DNA of 64,000 bases, taken from NCBI GenBank assembly GCA_024803745.1, contig JANJXV010000014.1:124001-188000 (forward strand), written 5' to 3'. The position numbers and the translations under genes are program-made. The stretch comes from Megascapheus bottae. Its lineage: Eukaryota; Chordata; Mammalia; Rodentia; Geomyidae. Positions 11,295 through 23,100 of this stretch are shown in pieces; the stretch's first letter is position 1, and the number at the start of each line of letters is the position of its first letter. The notes below the pieces were generated by a model. It saw only the letters and a list, made by a program, of their open reading frames with translations. It ran no database searches and was not told where the DNA came from.

Positions 11295-12065
11295 GGTCTT
11301 TGCATCAGACATCACTTATCTAATTCCCATTTCCTCTACTTCCTCATTACTGATGAGTTAGAGCTACCTTTTTTTCCTTCATTTGTAAAATTGAGTTAAT
11401 ATTTAACTCATTGATTGAAATAAAGTCAGAGGTTCATGTGATAATGGCCTACTTCCCAATATACTCAACGATGATGGAATCTTAAAGATGTAAGGCTAGT
11501 ATGAGGTTATTATGTCACATGATACCAAAATCATAAGCCATAGGACATCTTATGAAAGTGGGCTGGGTCTCACTAACTAGATTGGTAACTTCGGAATAAG
11601 TGGTTGCAAAATAAGGCTACCCTATGTATTTAGCCTCTTCTGCATGGGCTCCTCACTGCTCTGCACTCAGGCTTGCATTGCTGCCATGAAAAGTCATCTG
11701 TCATGTGGTTATGTATAAGCCCTCACAGATATGACCACCAAGTGTGGCCTTTTCAACCCCCCAAATCATAAACCTGTTTTTCATAGAAAGCACCCACTAC
11801 CAGATACTTTGATAGAACCACACAAAACTTACCAAACCTCTTTTCAATGATGCGCATGTAAAAAATGACCTGGATATTTGTGACAACACAGATCTTTGAG
11901 GATTTATTGAGAAATAAGATCACTCTACATCTCATAACTGGATTTTTTTCTTAACCAAGCAGCAGGTTGTTATCAAACAAGCCCATCTCCCAAGTTTGGC
12001 CTTGTCTGCCTGTCTACAAGAATACTGCCTAGCAGTAATTATACAATGCATTGCATAAGGGCTCA
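11295..12065. other. Unique non-coding DNA
   Basis: No gene or clear repeat recognised. The 60-61 codon frames at its edges have no support. Confidence 0.5.
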
Positions 12066-12480
12066 CATCCTAGAAGGAATAATACATATATACAATGGAC
12101 CCTTATTTGGTCATAAAGAAGAATGAAATTATGTCACTTATAATATTTGGAACTGAAGATTAACATATTAAATGAGATAAGCCAAGCTGAAAAAGATGTA
12201 TGTGGGATATTTTCACTCATATGTGGAATCTAGACCTAAATCATTGTAATGATGCTACTGAAAATTTGGGCAACAGGACTTAATGTATATGAATATGCAT
12301 GACAACAACACATGAAAATACACTAAACCTAGGAAAGAGGAAAAGAGAGCTACTTAAAAAAGACTAACATAGTTGAGGTGAATTTGATAAATGTACATTA
12401 TGTGAAGGTTATAAATATCACAATGAAGCCATTTTAAGTTAATTTATGCTAATAAGAATTAAAAGAGCTATGCATAATTT
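12066..12480 (+). mobile_element. Old L1 3' fragment, plus strand
   Basis: 'cataaagaagaatgaaatta' resembles the end of ORF2 (encoded 'KKNE'). 'gagataagccaagctgaaaa' and 'tttcactcatatgtggaatc' then match the ORF2 end/3'UTR start in old mammalian L1s. It is more diverged than the 7.5 kb copy. Confidence 0.6.
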
Positions 12481-12553
12481 GTTGATTTGAAAAGATACTA
12501 AATGTATATTAATATATAGTATATAGATTAAAAGCTAGATAACACTCCAGCTG

Positions 12554-12567
12554 CCACTAGAGGGCAC
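12554..12567 (+). promoter_or_regulatory. CTCF-type consensus motif
   Basis: The 14-mer 'ccactagagggcac' matches all positions of the commonly used CTCF core CCASYAGRKGGCRS. It lies in sequence between an old L1 fragment and an inverted L1 tail, with 'gctg' just upstream. A sequence match alone does not prove occupancy. If bound, the plus-strand orientation would matter for loop directionality. Confidence 0.55.
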
Positions 12568-12974
12568 AGCTGGGACATACGACATTTCTGTTCATGGTGC
12601 TGAAAGTGAGACAAAATTTAGTCACTAAGAATCACTAGTCTTGAATACAGAATATGCCTCTTGAAACTAGCTAATAGGTCCATTAAGGGGTGCTTTTCTG
12701 TGAGCTGCAGACAGTAGTAAGGAGATGCTGTTCTCAAGGACCTACCACTAGACTATACGCCATGGCCAACTGAAGAAGCTGTTGGGAATTATATACTCCA
12801 ATCAGAGTATGTGTTCAAGGATGATGCTGATATTTGCTTACTTATTGGGGAAGTCATCTAGGTCAATGGAGCACACATACATGACACTAGCTACATCTTG
12901 ATTATTCTTCCCTTTGGGCTCAGGTTTCTAATCATGTCAAATATTTTCTTGTTTTTCTTTTCTTACATACTTTA

Positions 12975-13480
12975 AAAAATATTTTTATTCTCATTAAGCA
13001 GTTGCACAAAGCAGTTGCCATTCAACAAAGCAGTTTATAATGCTTTTGGATCAGTGTCACGCCTTTCATCCTTCTCTCTCATCTTTCCAACCAACCCCTT
13101 CCCTTGCTATTTCTTTATATTTGTTTAAATGTTGTTGTAAAACTGATATACAGAAGATTTGCAGTTAGATAAGTCAGGTAATGAGTACATTTCTTCTTGA
13201 ACAGTGTTATCAGGATAACACTCCTGGCCACTCTCAAGTCATATAGTTCATTTTCAATGTGAGTATCACTAGTGAGTATCACTGCTGAATTAATTCACCC
13301 TTTGTCTCATTATTTTGGGATTTCCATTCCTTTCCCAAAATTAGATCAACTTATATACAATACAAAGGGTACAGACATTAAAAAAAACAGTAACAAAAGG
13401 GAATAACTTGAAGGAGGGAAAAGAAAGAAGTAAGAAAGAACTGCTAGAAGTACAATAGAAACCTAATTTTCCTTTCTTAG
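12975..13480 (-). mobile_element. Old L1 3'UTR, minus strand
   Basis: The plus strand gives the complement of an L1 tail: 'ttaagcagttgcacaaagca', 'gcctttcatccttctctctc', 'tcatatagttcattttcaat' and 'ttcaccctttgtctcattat'. The same order occurs near 43.2 kb (start), 19.4 kb (middle) and 49.3 kb (end), so these are copies of one older L1 3'UTR type. Confidence 0.6.
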
Positions 13481-13568
13481 AGTTTATTTTTATAAGTATA
13501 ATTGTATATTATTATATGTATAGAGCTATTGAGCAATTGAAACTCTCTCATAAGAATAATCTCCTTTG

Positions 13569-14523
13569 AAATGCTCCATATCTCTGGCCATATAAGAAAT
13601 GCAAATCTAAACAACTCTGAGATTCCACCTCACTCAAGTTAGAATGGCCATGATTGAGAAATCTAATAACAACAGATGCTGGTGAAATGTGGCCAGGAAG
13701 GATCACTACTACACTATTGGTAGGAGTGTAAACTCGTTCCACCACTATGGAAAGCAGTATGGCTGTTCCTCAGAAGATTAAACATAGAATTCTCCTATGA
13801 CCCAGCAATCCCACTAATTGGCATTTACCCAATTGTTCAGAAACAAGGACATACTAAAGCCACTAGCACAATGATGTTCACTGAAGCAGTATTTATCATA
13901 GTGAAGATATAGAACCAACTGAGATGCCTTTAAGTAGATAACTGGATGAACAAGATGTGGTATTTATATACAATGAAATTCGATGCTGCCATCAGAAAGA
14001 ATGACATCACGCCATTTGTAAGGAAATGGAAAGACTTGGAAAAAAATCCTATTGAAATACGACAAACCCAAAGGAACATAGGCTCAATGGTTTTCCTCAT
14101 TTGTAATAAGTAGTACAAATCTTGGACTCTCCTACCAGATGATTACAATAGCTCAAAACCTAGATATATTAGGCCATTTTGGATGAGGCTAAATGAAAGG
14201 ACATCCAAGATATGGAAAGAAGAGCTATATAATGTGAGATTGTTATTCTTAATGTACTGTGTTAATTCTCATCTCTTTGGTTGTTCCTTGGTTATTCTCA
14301 TATTGTTACAGCATCTTACCTTGTTATCTGGCATATTGTATATACATTTATTTGTTTATTTGAAATAGGAAAGAGAAGGGGGAAAACAAGATGAGGGGCA
14401 GGGTTGGGGAAGGGAAATGGGGACAAAAACATGAAAAGGGGTATCAATGTTTGTGAAGTAATGCATCCTCTCTCTGGCAAATATAACTGTAACCCTTCTA
14501 TTAATTACAATAAAAATTTAAAA
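13569..14523 (+). mobile_element. 5'-truncated L1 with TSD
   Basis: Starts within the ORF2 C-terminal region ('atctctggccatataagaaa') and runs through degraded Cys-rich-motif coding sequence, the stop near 14110, the G-rich 3'UTR (14365-14425) and 'tgtaacccttctattaatta' before the A-rich tail. An imperfect 17-bp TSD (13552-13568 and 14524-14540, two mismatches) fixes both ends. ORF2 is broken by several stops and shifts. Confidence 0.88.
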
Positions 14524-14540
14524 AAGAATATCCTCCTTTG

Positions 14541-15185
14541 TTCTCACTGTGTTGGTATAGAAGAAGCAATCCAAAAATTCATAAAGAATTATAGAATTCA
14601 TAGAGCAAAACAATCAGTATCAGGAAGAATAGTGCTGGAGTAATATCAATACCAAACTTCAAAATCTATTACAAAGCTGAAGTATTAAGAAACAGCTTGG
14701 TGGTACTGGGATAACAATATGCCTAAGCACCCAAGGAATAGGATAAAGGCCCAGAAATGAACCAACAGACCTTTGGCCACCTAGTATTGTATGAGAGCAA
14801 AAACAACAGGATAGAGGAAAGACAGTCTCTTCAACAAATAGTGTTGGCAGAACTGTCTGTACACATGCAAAAAAGTGAAGTTAAATCCTTATAAATCACC
14901 TTACAATAGAATCCATTCCAAATGCTTCAAAGACCCTGGAAAACTTACAGGAACGAATAGGAGAAACACCAGGGCTCCTTGACAGATGTTGAAACTTCCT
15001 GAGTAATGATTCAGAATCAGAATAAATTAAGGAAAGGTAGGATAAACAGGACCACATCAAACTGAAGAGTTTTGCCATGGCAAAGGACTTAGCTAGCAAG
15101 ATAAATAGAAAGCCCACAGAATGGGAGAAGATCTTCACTAGCTATTCATCAGACAAGGGCCTCTTATCTAAAATATACTTAGATG
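14541..15185 (+). mobile_element. L1 ORF2 fragment lacking its 3' end
   Basis: The DNA encodes degraded ORF2 sequence equivalent to 8850-9434 plus the following part. Landmarks are 'gaagcaatccaaaaattcat', 'ccaaggaataggataaa', 'gaacgaataggagaaacacc' and 'cacagaatgggagaagatct'. It stops abruptly at about 15185 in the middle of ORF2 with no 3'UTR or A tail, so it is either a deletion remnant or one half of an interrupted L1. Many stops are present. Confidence 0.85.
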
Positions 15186-15229
15186 TCAATGATTTCTATG
15201 GATTCATTTTCCTTCCAATGCTAGGACTT

Positions 15230-15510
15230 GGCACAAACTGAAATTCTGCTACTCATTCCCCTTTGTTAATCTAACTTCACATCCTCTGGATCAACTTGAA
15301 CCTCATTTCTGTGGGAATCACTTATTCTCTCATTGCTTCCTTCACATATGTTTTGCATATACATATACATTCATGGAAATTCGTAGCATTTTTCCCCTAG
15401 ACTGCCATCTCCATAACAGAGATACCTAATGCCTTGTTCTCTGTTTTTGCTCTACTTTTATACATTGTCAGATACTTAGTTGGTACTCTACAATCACATA
15501 CACCAGTCAA
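15230..15510 (+). mobile_element. Possible L2 3' end, plus strand
   Basis: 'agactgccatctccataaca' and 'cagatacttagttggtactc' resemble the L2 3'-terminal 'tagactgtgagctcc ... cacatagtaggtgctcaat' region. The match is weak and rests on order as well as wording. Confidence 0.4.
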
Positions 15511-15717
15511 TAAGTATATTATGTTTGAATGGAGTGCCTATTTGTACACCGTGGTATCAATTTGCAGATGATTTGTCTCACAAACAAGGAATTAACACAT
15601 TTTCTGGCATCAACAAATTTGTTTGTATTGTCATCCTTCATGAGGGATTTATGTAGTTCTTTAAATTCACAGACTGATATTAAAGTAGCAGTGGTAAATT
15701 TTCTAAGAAAATATGAC

Positions 15718-15737
15718 AATGGCTTCTAGAAGCCATT
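15718..15737. repeat. Perfect 20-bp palindrome with TTCTAGAA core
   Basis: 'aatggcttctagaagccatt' equals its own reverse complement over 20 bp. The centre TTCnnGAA is the two-unit core of a heat-shock-factor site. A regulatory role is speculation. Confidence 0.9.
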
Positions 15738-15890
15738 ATAGCTAATCAGGTAAGTTACATAAAGCTTTTCAAGTTATTGTATTTTTCTTAGAGTCAAGGG
15801 AAAAGTGAGTAAGTTTAAAAATGCCTAGGTCAGCATCAAACTATATTTTGACAAATTTTAGAGGAGCAAAGTGAAAAAAAATCACATGAT

Positions 15891-17012
15891 ATAAAGTGGG
15901 AGATCTTCACTAGCCATACAACAGACAAGAGCCTCGTGTCTAAAATATACCTAAAACTCAAATAATGGAATCTCTCAAAAACAAATCCTCAAAGAAACAA
16001 CCATCCTATTAAAAGGTGGGCTAAAGATTTAAAGAGAGACTTTGAAGAAGAAATAAAAATGGCCTACAGACACATGAAGAAATGCTCAACATCTCTGGCC
16101 ATAAAAGAAAGGAGAATCAAAACAACTCTGAGATTCTACCTCAGTCCATTTAAAATGGCTTTTATCAAGAAATCTAATAACAACAGATGCTGGAGGGGAT
16201 GTGGCCAGGAGGGATCACTACTACACTTGTTCAATCACTATGGAAAGCAGTATGGGAATTCTTCAAAAGACAACATAGAGCTCCCCTATGACCCAGAAAT
16301 CCCACTCCTTGGTATTTACCAAAATGTCCAGAAACAAGGACATACTAAAGCCATTAGCACTATGATTTTCTTGCAGCATTATTTACCATAGCTAAAATAT
16401 GGAACAAACCCAGATGCCCCTCAGTAGATGATTGGATCAACAAGATGTAGTACTTATACACAATGGAATGCTAAACTGCCATCAGAAAGAATGACATCCA
16501 CCTATTTGTAAGGAAATGGAAAGACTTGGAAAAAATCCTATTAAATGAAGTAAGCCAGACCCAAAAGAACGTAGGTTCCATGGTTTCCCTCATTTATAAT
16601 AATTAGAACATATCTAGGACTCTCCTAACAGAGGATTACAATAGTTCAAAACCTATGTAATACATGATGAGACTAAATGAACTCTAATTTATGGAAACAA
16701 GAGGTTTATCTTTGTGATTGTTGTTATCACTGTACTATGTGATGTTATTTCTTTTCTCTCATTTTTCCCCCTTATAATTAATCTCATGTGATTACTGTAT
16801 CTGACTTTGCTTCCTGGTATACTCTATATACACTTATTTATTTGAAACAGAGAAGGAAAAGGGGAAAACAAGGTGATAGGGAGGGGTTGAGGGGAGGGAA
16901 AGAGAGAAAAAAAAAACATGAGAAGGGGTATCAAGGTTAGAGAAGTAATGTGCCCACTAATGTAACTGTAACTGCACTATACATTATCCTGATGATAAAA
17001 TTCAATTTAAAA
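15891..17012 (+). mobile_element. 5'-truncated L1, plus strand
   Basis: Begins at 'gtgggagatcttcactagcc' inside ORF2 and continues through the C-terminal region (frame 16059-16391, '[13 protein letters not shown]'), the 3'UTR G-rich stretch (16855-16905) and the tail near 17010. A short deletion after 'GSLLH' removes the rest of the conserved CWWECK stretch and shifts frame. A likely TSD is imperfect: 'tcacatgat' at 15882-15890 and 'tcatgtgat' at 17016-17024, each next to an A run. Confidence 0.88.
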
Positions 17013-17024
17013 AAGTCATGTGAT

Positions 17025-17650
17025 CGCTTGAGAGAGTTGGCATCATCCTTTGTATTTTCTTCCTGAATTTCTAGAAATTTGACCCTCAGACAATATTAGT
17101 GAAAATATAGATGGGATCCTATAATCAGGGAGTTCTTCTAGAGCTTGCCAAACTTTCTGGGATCATTTTCTTTGTGAGATTCAAATGGTCATTTGTATTG
17201 ACAAGTAATTGCTTGAAACAAGCAGTTAGACATATGTTAGTTTATTTCCTTGCACAAATGTCCATTTGCTTGGGAAATACAGCAAGAGTTTTGAATGTGA
17301 AGCAATGGACCCAATTTTATGGCTATGTTTCCAAAGACTTCAAATGGAGCAATAAACTGTCCATTAACAGCATAAATTAAAATGATATTTAAAATGTGAG
17401 TCTTGAATGCTTTACTCTGTAGAGATGACAAAGTGTAAATAAACACAGTTTGACTGTGACAGAGTCACAGTGGCTATGTACCGAAAATTCAGGACTGATA
17501 AAAATCACTGGAAGCTAGAAAAGGCCCTTTATAACTTGGAATGCTGAGTCTCATACCACTTTGACTTTTCAAACTATGAAGATGATTCGAGATGGAATTA
17601 TGGTAAAGGTTTCTTAATCCATTCCTCATATTCCAAAGTTTTATTGAAAG
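17025..17650. other. Unique non-coding DNA
   Basis: No repeat recognised. The 89-codon frame at 17111-17380 (plus) overlaps a 69-codon minus frame and shows no recognisable motif. Confidence 0.5.
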
Positions 17651-17666
17651 CCAATGCTTAGTACCT

Positions 17667-17850
17667 TTTTTGTTTGCCAGTTCTGGGGCTTGAACTCAGG
17701 GCCTGAGACCTGGGCTTTCTCAAGGCTAGTGCTCTATCACCTGAGCCACAGAGCCACTTTCAGCTTTTCTGTGTATGTGGTAACAAGGAATCAAACTCAG
17801 GGCTTTGTGCATGCTAGGCAAGCACTCTACCACTAGGCCAAACTCCTAGC
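17667..17850 (-). mobile_element. IDL-Geo-like SINE, minus strand
   Basis: Read on the minus strand: an ID-like left half with A box and B box (plus-strand complements at 17795-17840), then the right half ending in 'gccccagaactggc' (complement). A 16-bp TSD 'ccaatgcttagta(c/t)ctt' is at 17651-17666 and 17851-17866 with one mismatch. The poly-A tail is the T run just right of the left TSD. Confidence 0.85.
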
Positions 17851-17869
17851 CCAATGCTTAGTATCTTCT

Positions 17870-19375
17870 CAGAGTTTGCCTCAGTTCTGGAAAGTAAGAA
17901 ATTGATGAGTGTTTTCTAATAAGTCTTTTAATTTTGTAAATGGAAGAATACTATGAATTCAGCATGATATGGCACATCTGAAAACAGAGAGCACTATTTT
18001 TCAACATTTCATCTATAGCTCAGAATATCTTTGGTTGACTGTGTATACAAAGGTATGCAGACCTTCTCAGATTTAAGTCTGAAGAGGTATGGATGTGAAT
18101 TAGGAAAAAAATTCAAAATAAGGACTATTGTCACAGGTTCTCATCCAGGCCAACGATAATGCAGTGGGGATTATTTTAAACTTTGAAAAGAACATGATTA
18201 ATATTTATTTTCAGAAAATTGCATTAGAGATTATTTTCAGTTAACTTATTTTTTAAAGTGAAAGTTTAAACAAAAAATTGACACATGCTTTTTTTTCATT
18301 CCAATAAAGTATAACAAATGCATTGCCAATGCATTTAACCATCATTTTTTAAGTTTTCAAAAAATTACTTGAGAGAAATCACTTCATGACAAGTTCATTT
18401 GAAATTCAATTCACCAGAGCAAATGTACATCAGTGTTCTTTACTTTCTACACGTCACAGTCTGAGTATTCTGGAGTCTCCTTCCTGCTCAAAAGCCTCAA
18501 AAATCAGTAACTCTACAGGAAGTACAACTGCAAAACTGGGATAGCCTAGCTGTGATATGTGCTGCACTGGACAGTAAGTGTGAAGGTCTGTGTACGTTTG
18601 CAATACATTATAATGTACCATTAATTTTTTAACCAAAATGGCTATTTCAAAATGATTAAATCATAGTTTCATATAAGGTTAAAGGGGAGTACAAGGCTTA
18701 TGTTTTTTTTTCACTAACTAAAGTGGAACTTGATTTCCAATAGTCAAGAAGATTGAACCACTTGTACCTAAATAACTTTGATCTCTTAAATAGACTGCAA
18801 GGATCATTCATCTTCTTAAGGATCTGCATATGAAATAGCATTTATGTTCATATTTAATAGCATATAAAATCATACAAAAGGATTTCATTGTGATATTTCC
18901 ATGCATGCATATAATTCCTTTTTATCAACTCTACACTCTAATACTCTTTTTCAGACTTCTCATTAATAAGTGCAGAAAGTTATATTATTGTGGTTTTATT
19001 GTGCTATAATTTCCAAGTTGAAAACAATTTTGATATACCCTTTCTGTGGGTAATATTTTTTGTTTATACTGCTTTATTTTTTCCTTCTTTAAGGATGTAA
19101 ACCTCTTTTCATTTTATGTGTGTACAGAAACACCCAATGTTTTTAATTATTTATTAAGAAGATTAGTATGAACTATGAAATATTGGCACAAAAGCACCTA
19201 AACTGTGTTTAGTGAGTACTGAAAGCACAGAATATTTTAAATTTGAAAGCAAATGCATTAAATTAATAAAGTCATTATCTATTGTTATCATAGGGCTTAT
19301 GTGTAAATGGATGCTCACATTTCTTGAGCTATCTTCTTTTCATTGTCTTTAGTCATACAAAAAGGGTTTTAAGTT
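17870..19375. other. Unique AT-rich non-coding DNA
   Basis: No gene recognised. The segment at about 18880-19000 has the flavour of an old inverted L1 tail, but I cannot support it with landmarks. Confidence 0.45.
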
Positions 19376-19379
19376 AACA

Positions 19380-19700
19380 TATCAATTTATGAATACAATG
19401 CATCTTGATCACTATCACCTCTTCCATCATTCTCCTCCATCTCTCCCAACCTCATCCATCCCAGCAAGTTACTTACCTTTATTTTTACATTTTCACATTG
19501 ACTATTATGACATTTCTCTTTCTTTCATATATACATATTGGTATATGTGCATTGTATATTTGTGTATATGTGCATATGTATGTGCATATGCACATTTATG
19601 GTGGATCACTTGCAGCATCATGTACTGCATTTGGTTGCCCTCATCCTTTGTCAGCCTTTTCCCTATATCTTGTCCTTTCCCCCAGTCAACAATGTTTCTT
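19380..19700 (-). mobile_element. Old L1 3'UTR, minus strand, with TG/CA-rich insert
   Basis: 'atgcatcttgatcactatca' then 'cctcttccatcattctcctc' matches the same old L1 tail type as 12975-13480. An AT/GT-rich stretch follows at about 19525-19600, including the 16-bp palindrome 'atgtgcatatgcacat' at 19580-19595. The 100-112 codon frames here are in this repeat. Confidence 0.5.
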
Positions 19701-20104
19701 AATTTGAGTTGCACAGATGTACACTGAAAGCATTTTTATAACATACTTTGGATCTTTAGGCTGATGTTGTTACTTGGGAAAATGGATTTCTTGATTTGAG
19801 AGTTGGGAAGCAATGCTTTTAGTAATTGTGAAGAGAATATTATGATATTATGCTAAATCATAGCCTTGTAAGTAATTGAGACTACTTAATATAATTTTAC
19901 AGGTAATTAATTTGTATTATATACAAGTGTTTGCATATTATTGATAATAAGCTCATTAAATCTAGTCACTTTGTACTCTCCTTCATTTCACATTTTTGTT
20001 AAATGAGGCTGATGCTTTAAAAAGATTTATTGGATTCACTGAGCTGATCTATCCATCAGAGCCTACCATTACACTCAAGCATCACTTAACAGTAGAGATG
20101 TGTT

Positions 20105-20230
20105 TTCCCCCCAGTGGGGACAAAAACATAAGGAGGGGTAGCAATGATAGTTAAGTAATGCATTTTCTATCTGGTGAATATAATGTAACCCTTCTATTAA
20201 TTACAATAAAATTATAATCCAAAAAAACCC
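20105..20230 (+). mobile_element. Short L1 3' tail with TSD
   Basis: Only the last ~125 bp of an L1: 'agtggggacaaaaacataag', 'gtaatgcattttctatctgg' and 'tgtaacccttctattaatta' plus an A-rich tail. TSD 'a(g/a)tagagatgtgtt' at 20091-20104 and 20231-20244, one mismatch. Confidence 0.9.
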
Positions 20231-20244
20231 AATAGAGATGTGTT

Positions 20245-21849
20245 CTGAGAATTGCATTGTTAGGTAATGCTGTCATTGTGTAGACATCACAGGATACATT
20301 TAGAAAAACCTAGATGGTTTTAGATTATTATTGGATGTGAGCACTTGTTTCTATCAGGGAACAAGTAAACATGAGCTACTGCTTTGGCTTATGGGACTCA
20401 GCCCATTGTTTCACAGTGACCTTTTTTCATGAATATGAAGAGTGCCCTCTAAAATGATAAGATTATAATATAGTAAATATATAAACTAGTAATGTGATAG
20501 AATATTATCTCTACCAATGTTTTGTACATTATGCATAATCACATGTTCTTTTTAGCAATAGTCAAAATTTATCCTAGAGAATTTTGTTACTATATTTTTA
20601 CATGACCAGAAAGTACAGTAGATTTCAATACAGCAATATCAGCACACATGTGCACAGGCACATATACACACACCTAAATGAGTAATACATTGCTTTCAGT
20701 TAAAGCTACAGTAACAGTTGGTGTCAAAAATAATTTTGCTCCATTATAAACACTATTATATGCATATATGCATATATATACCTATGTTAAATAAAACATC
20801 ATGTGGCATATGACTGTGCATACTCTAAACAAAATCATTTTAAATGATATTGCATAGTTTGTGCAAGTAAACATTTACAGACATAAACATTTCCATCATA
20901 ACTTAGCAGATGATATGAGTGAGTAACTGGTCTCTAACATTATTTCTGAAATGTAAACACCAGTAGCATAGTCATGGAGTGAGAAGAAAGCAGAGCTCCT
21001 TGACTAAAAGACTTCCTTTATATACCTAGCAACCAGCCTTCAGGTTCTAGCCTAAAACTTCTAGCATAAAATCACAGATAGTTTTTATGCTTCCCCACCT
21101 CCAAAAAATGTGTAGTTCTACTTCTTAGTGCCATTTAGCAAGAGTTGACATCATGTGGACTCACTCAGCTTCTTAAATAAACATAAGCCAAGAAAGATAT
21201 AGGTAGAGATCATTTTAGTCTTCATTGCTGGTTGTAGAATTGCAAGTGCAAGTGTAACAAAAATTATGACTCCAAAAAGAGCTGACAAGTAAGTCATACT
21301 GTGTGTAATACACTAGTCACTCAGGTACACTGACTACCCAGAACAGACATCAAGACCAAATAACAATTTTACAGTTACAGTCTCTTGAACCTAAATATTC
21401 CCATTCTATATTAGAGGGAATAATACTTGTGTTTTGAAAATCAGAGGCAATGAATGCAAAATACTTCTCTGTAAAGAGCAGGTGCTAATAATATTTAGTT
21501 TAATTCAGTTTCACTTTTCAGCATGCCTATATTGATCTAGGTAGTTAACTTTGGAGTAAAGAATTTCAGTATTCATAATTTAAGCGGAGGCATAAAAACT
21601 TGCACACTTTGGACAGCCTGAAGCCAGGTTGTAGGTTAGATCACAGTTTTTAAAGTAGATGTCTTTTCCCATGGGTACTGACTAAATGGGGCTTCTCCAA
21701 GTCATTCTGACAACCAGGAAATAGTTACCTTTTCTGAAGTGGCTATATTTAGAATCCATTTTCAATATTCTTAGTTTTAAAACATGAAATTATGACTGCA
21801 CACAAAAATTTTCTGTTTTTTCTTTCTTTTGCAACACAAGAAGAAAAAA
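20245..21849. other. Unique AT-rich non-coding DNA
   Basis: No gene or repeat family recognised. Short CA and TATA-type alternations occur at about 20640-20672 and 20755-20782. Confidence 0.5.
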
Positions 21850-22450
21850 TTAGCAGGCAATGTGTTCAGTGGGGTTGCACTATCCAAGCCTGACATTTCT
21901 GATCTACACTTTACAAAGCATCCCATTAGAGTTTCAGAGAAACCCTTCCTTTCTATTATGTCAATGACACCTTTGCTGGCCTGGAGCCATCACAAGCTCT
22001 TGGAGCTCTGAACCATGAAGCAATATCTCTGTAACTAGGCCGAATAGGCCATGACCTGACAGGCCGTACAGCAGTCATTATCTCCTGTTAAGTCTGAAAA
22101 ACGCACTTTGCATATTTCAAAACAACTATCTAGTTGTACTATAGAGGTATATCTGCCAAATGAATAATGAGATTTTTAAGAGCCCATAAAGGGGACCAAA
22201 GCACTTTCTTCTGTGCCAAAAAAACAAAACCAATTCAGATTTTATTTTCTCGCCTCCCATGTTTTCTATCCTTATGTGCTGGAAGTCAAACCAAAAATAT
22301 TTCAATAACTGATAACTGCTACACAATGTACCATATAAACCATGTCTGGGTTGATGTTCTGTGAATGCCAAGGCATTCCATGCTAAGAATGTCAGGATAC
22401 CATTCCATAGAGTTCGGTGCAGATAGTTGGAACCTAACATTTTGAATGAT
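21850..22450. other. Candidate conserved non-coding segment
   Basis: Free of visible repeats, with more balanced base composition than its flanks. It contains three GGCC blocks (22038-22041, 22047-22050, 22062-22065) around a 'catgacctgac' nuclear-receptor-like half-site, then 'ttgcatatttcaaaac' and 'ggggaccaaagcac'. This texture is typical of distal enhancers, but conservation cannot be measured here. The 104-codon minus frame at 22126-22440 is not recognised as any protein. Confidence 0.3.
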
Positions 22451-22679
22451 AAATGAGATTACAAAGCATTTTATAAATATGTAAAGCAATAATTGAATAA
22501 GCCACTTAATTATCAAAACTCTGAAAGGATTTCCTTTACTGGTTGAAATATAAGTGTCCTATCCATTAGTTCTACTACCTGGAAATGTCAAAGAACTCAT
22601 TTGAGACAACTATCATGGCAATATGCAAGTGACTTTAGAAAAGACTGAGCAGAATTGAAAGATAGTTATATAAAATATC

Positions 22680-23100
22680 CTATTAATTATTTCCCCCATT
22701 CAGCATTTTGAGAAAGACTTTTAGCTAAACTCTTGAAGCTCAGTACCTCTGATGTCATTTAACATTTTTCACTTCAGTGAATTGTAACTCTGGGAAATTT
22801 ACAACTGCTCCTTTCAGCAGAGGATTAAACTTTGGAGGAATAAATTAAATTGGGCTAAAATGTCTAACACAGTTTTCAGATGAGTGCTTTATTCAAATAG
22901 CACAGAGACAAGTTAACTTTGAAATGAAACTCTAGTTAAGTAAATAACGTTTGTCAAGAACCAATTGCTCAGATGCTATACTGCTCTAAGCCTACTTTAT
23001 TAATATTGGGCTGTGAACTTCTGTACAGGTGCAGGAAAGAATTTTAAATGCAATTAAAGCTGAGCTAGGAGGCCATACCACCATGTTTTAATCAAAAACT
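22680..23100. other. Candidate conserved non-coding segment
   Basis: A repeat-free stretch with motif-like words such as 'tgatgtca' (22751-22758), 'gtacaggtgcagg' (E-box, about 23023-23035) and 'gcaattaaagctgagc' (homeodomain-like). It has no coding potential. The call is inference from texture alone. Confidence 0.25.

Noticed and set aside
15120..15960. A single L1 interrupted by a 700-bp transposon with a 50-bp TSD
   Set aside because: TSDs of that length are not expected, the two copies differ at several bases, and the insert has no transposon ends. Two separate L1 pieces are more likely.
20440..20460. Second CTCF-like site ('agagggcac' on the minus strand)
   Set aside because: The upstream half of the core (CCAS) is mismatched at most positions, so it falls short of the consensus.
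22126..22440. 104-codon minus frame as a novel gene
   Set aside because: No recognisable domain, overlaps a 65-codon plus frame, and no promoter or exon context. Length is within chance for this much DNA.
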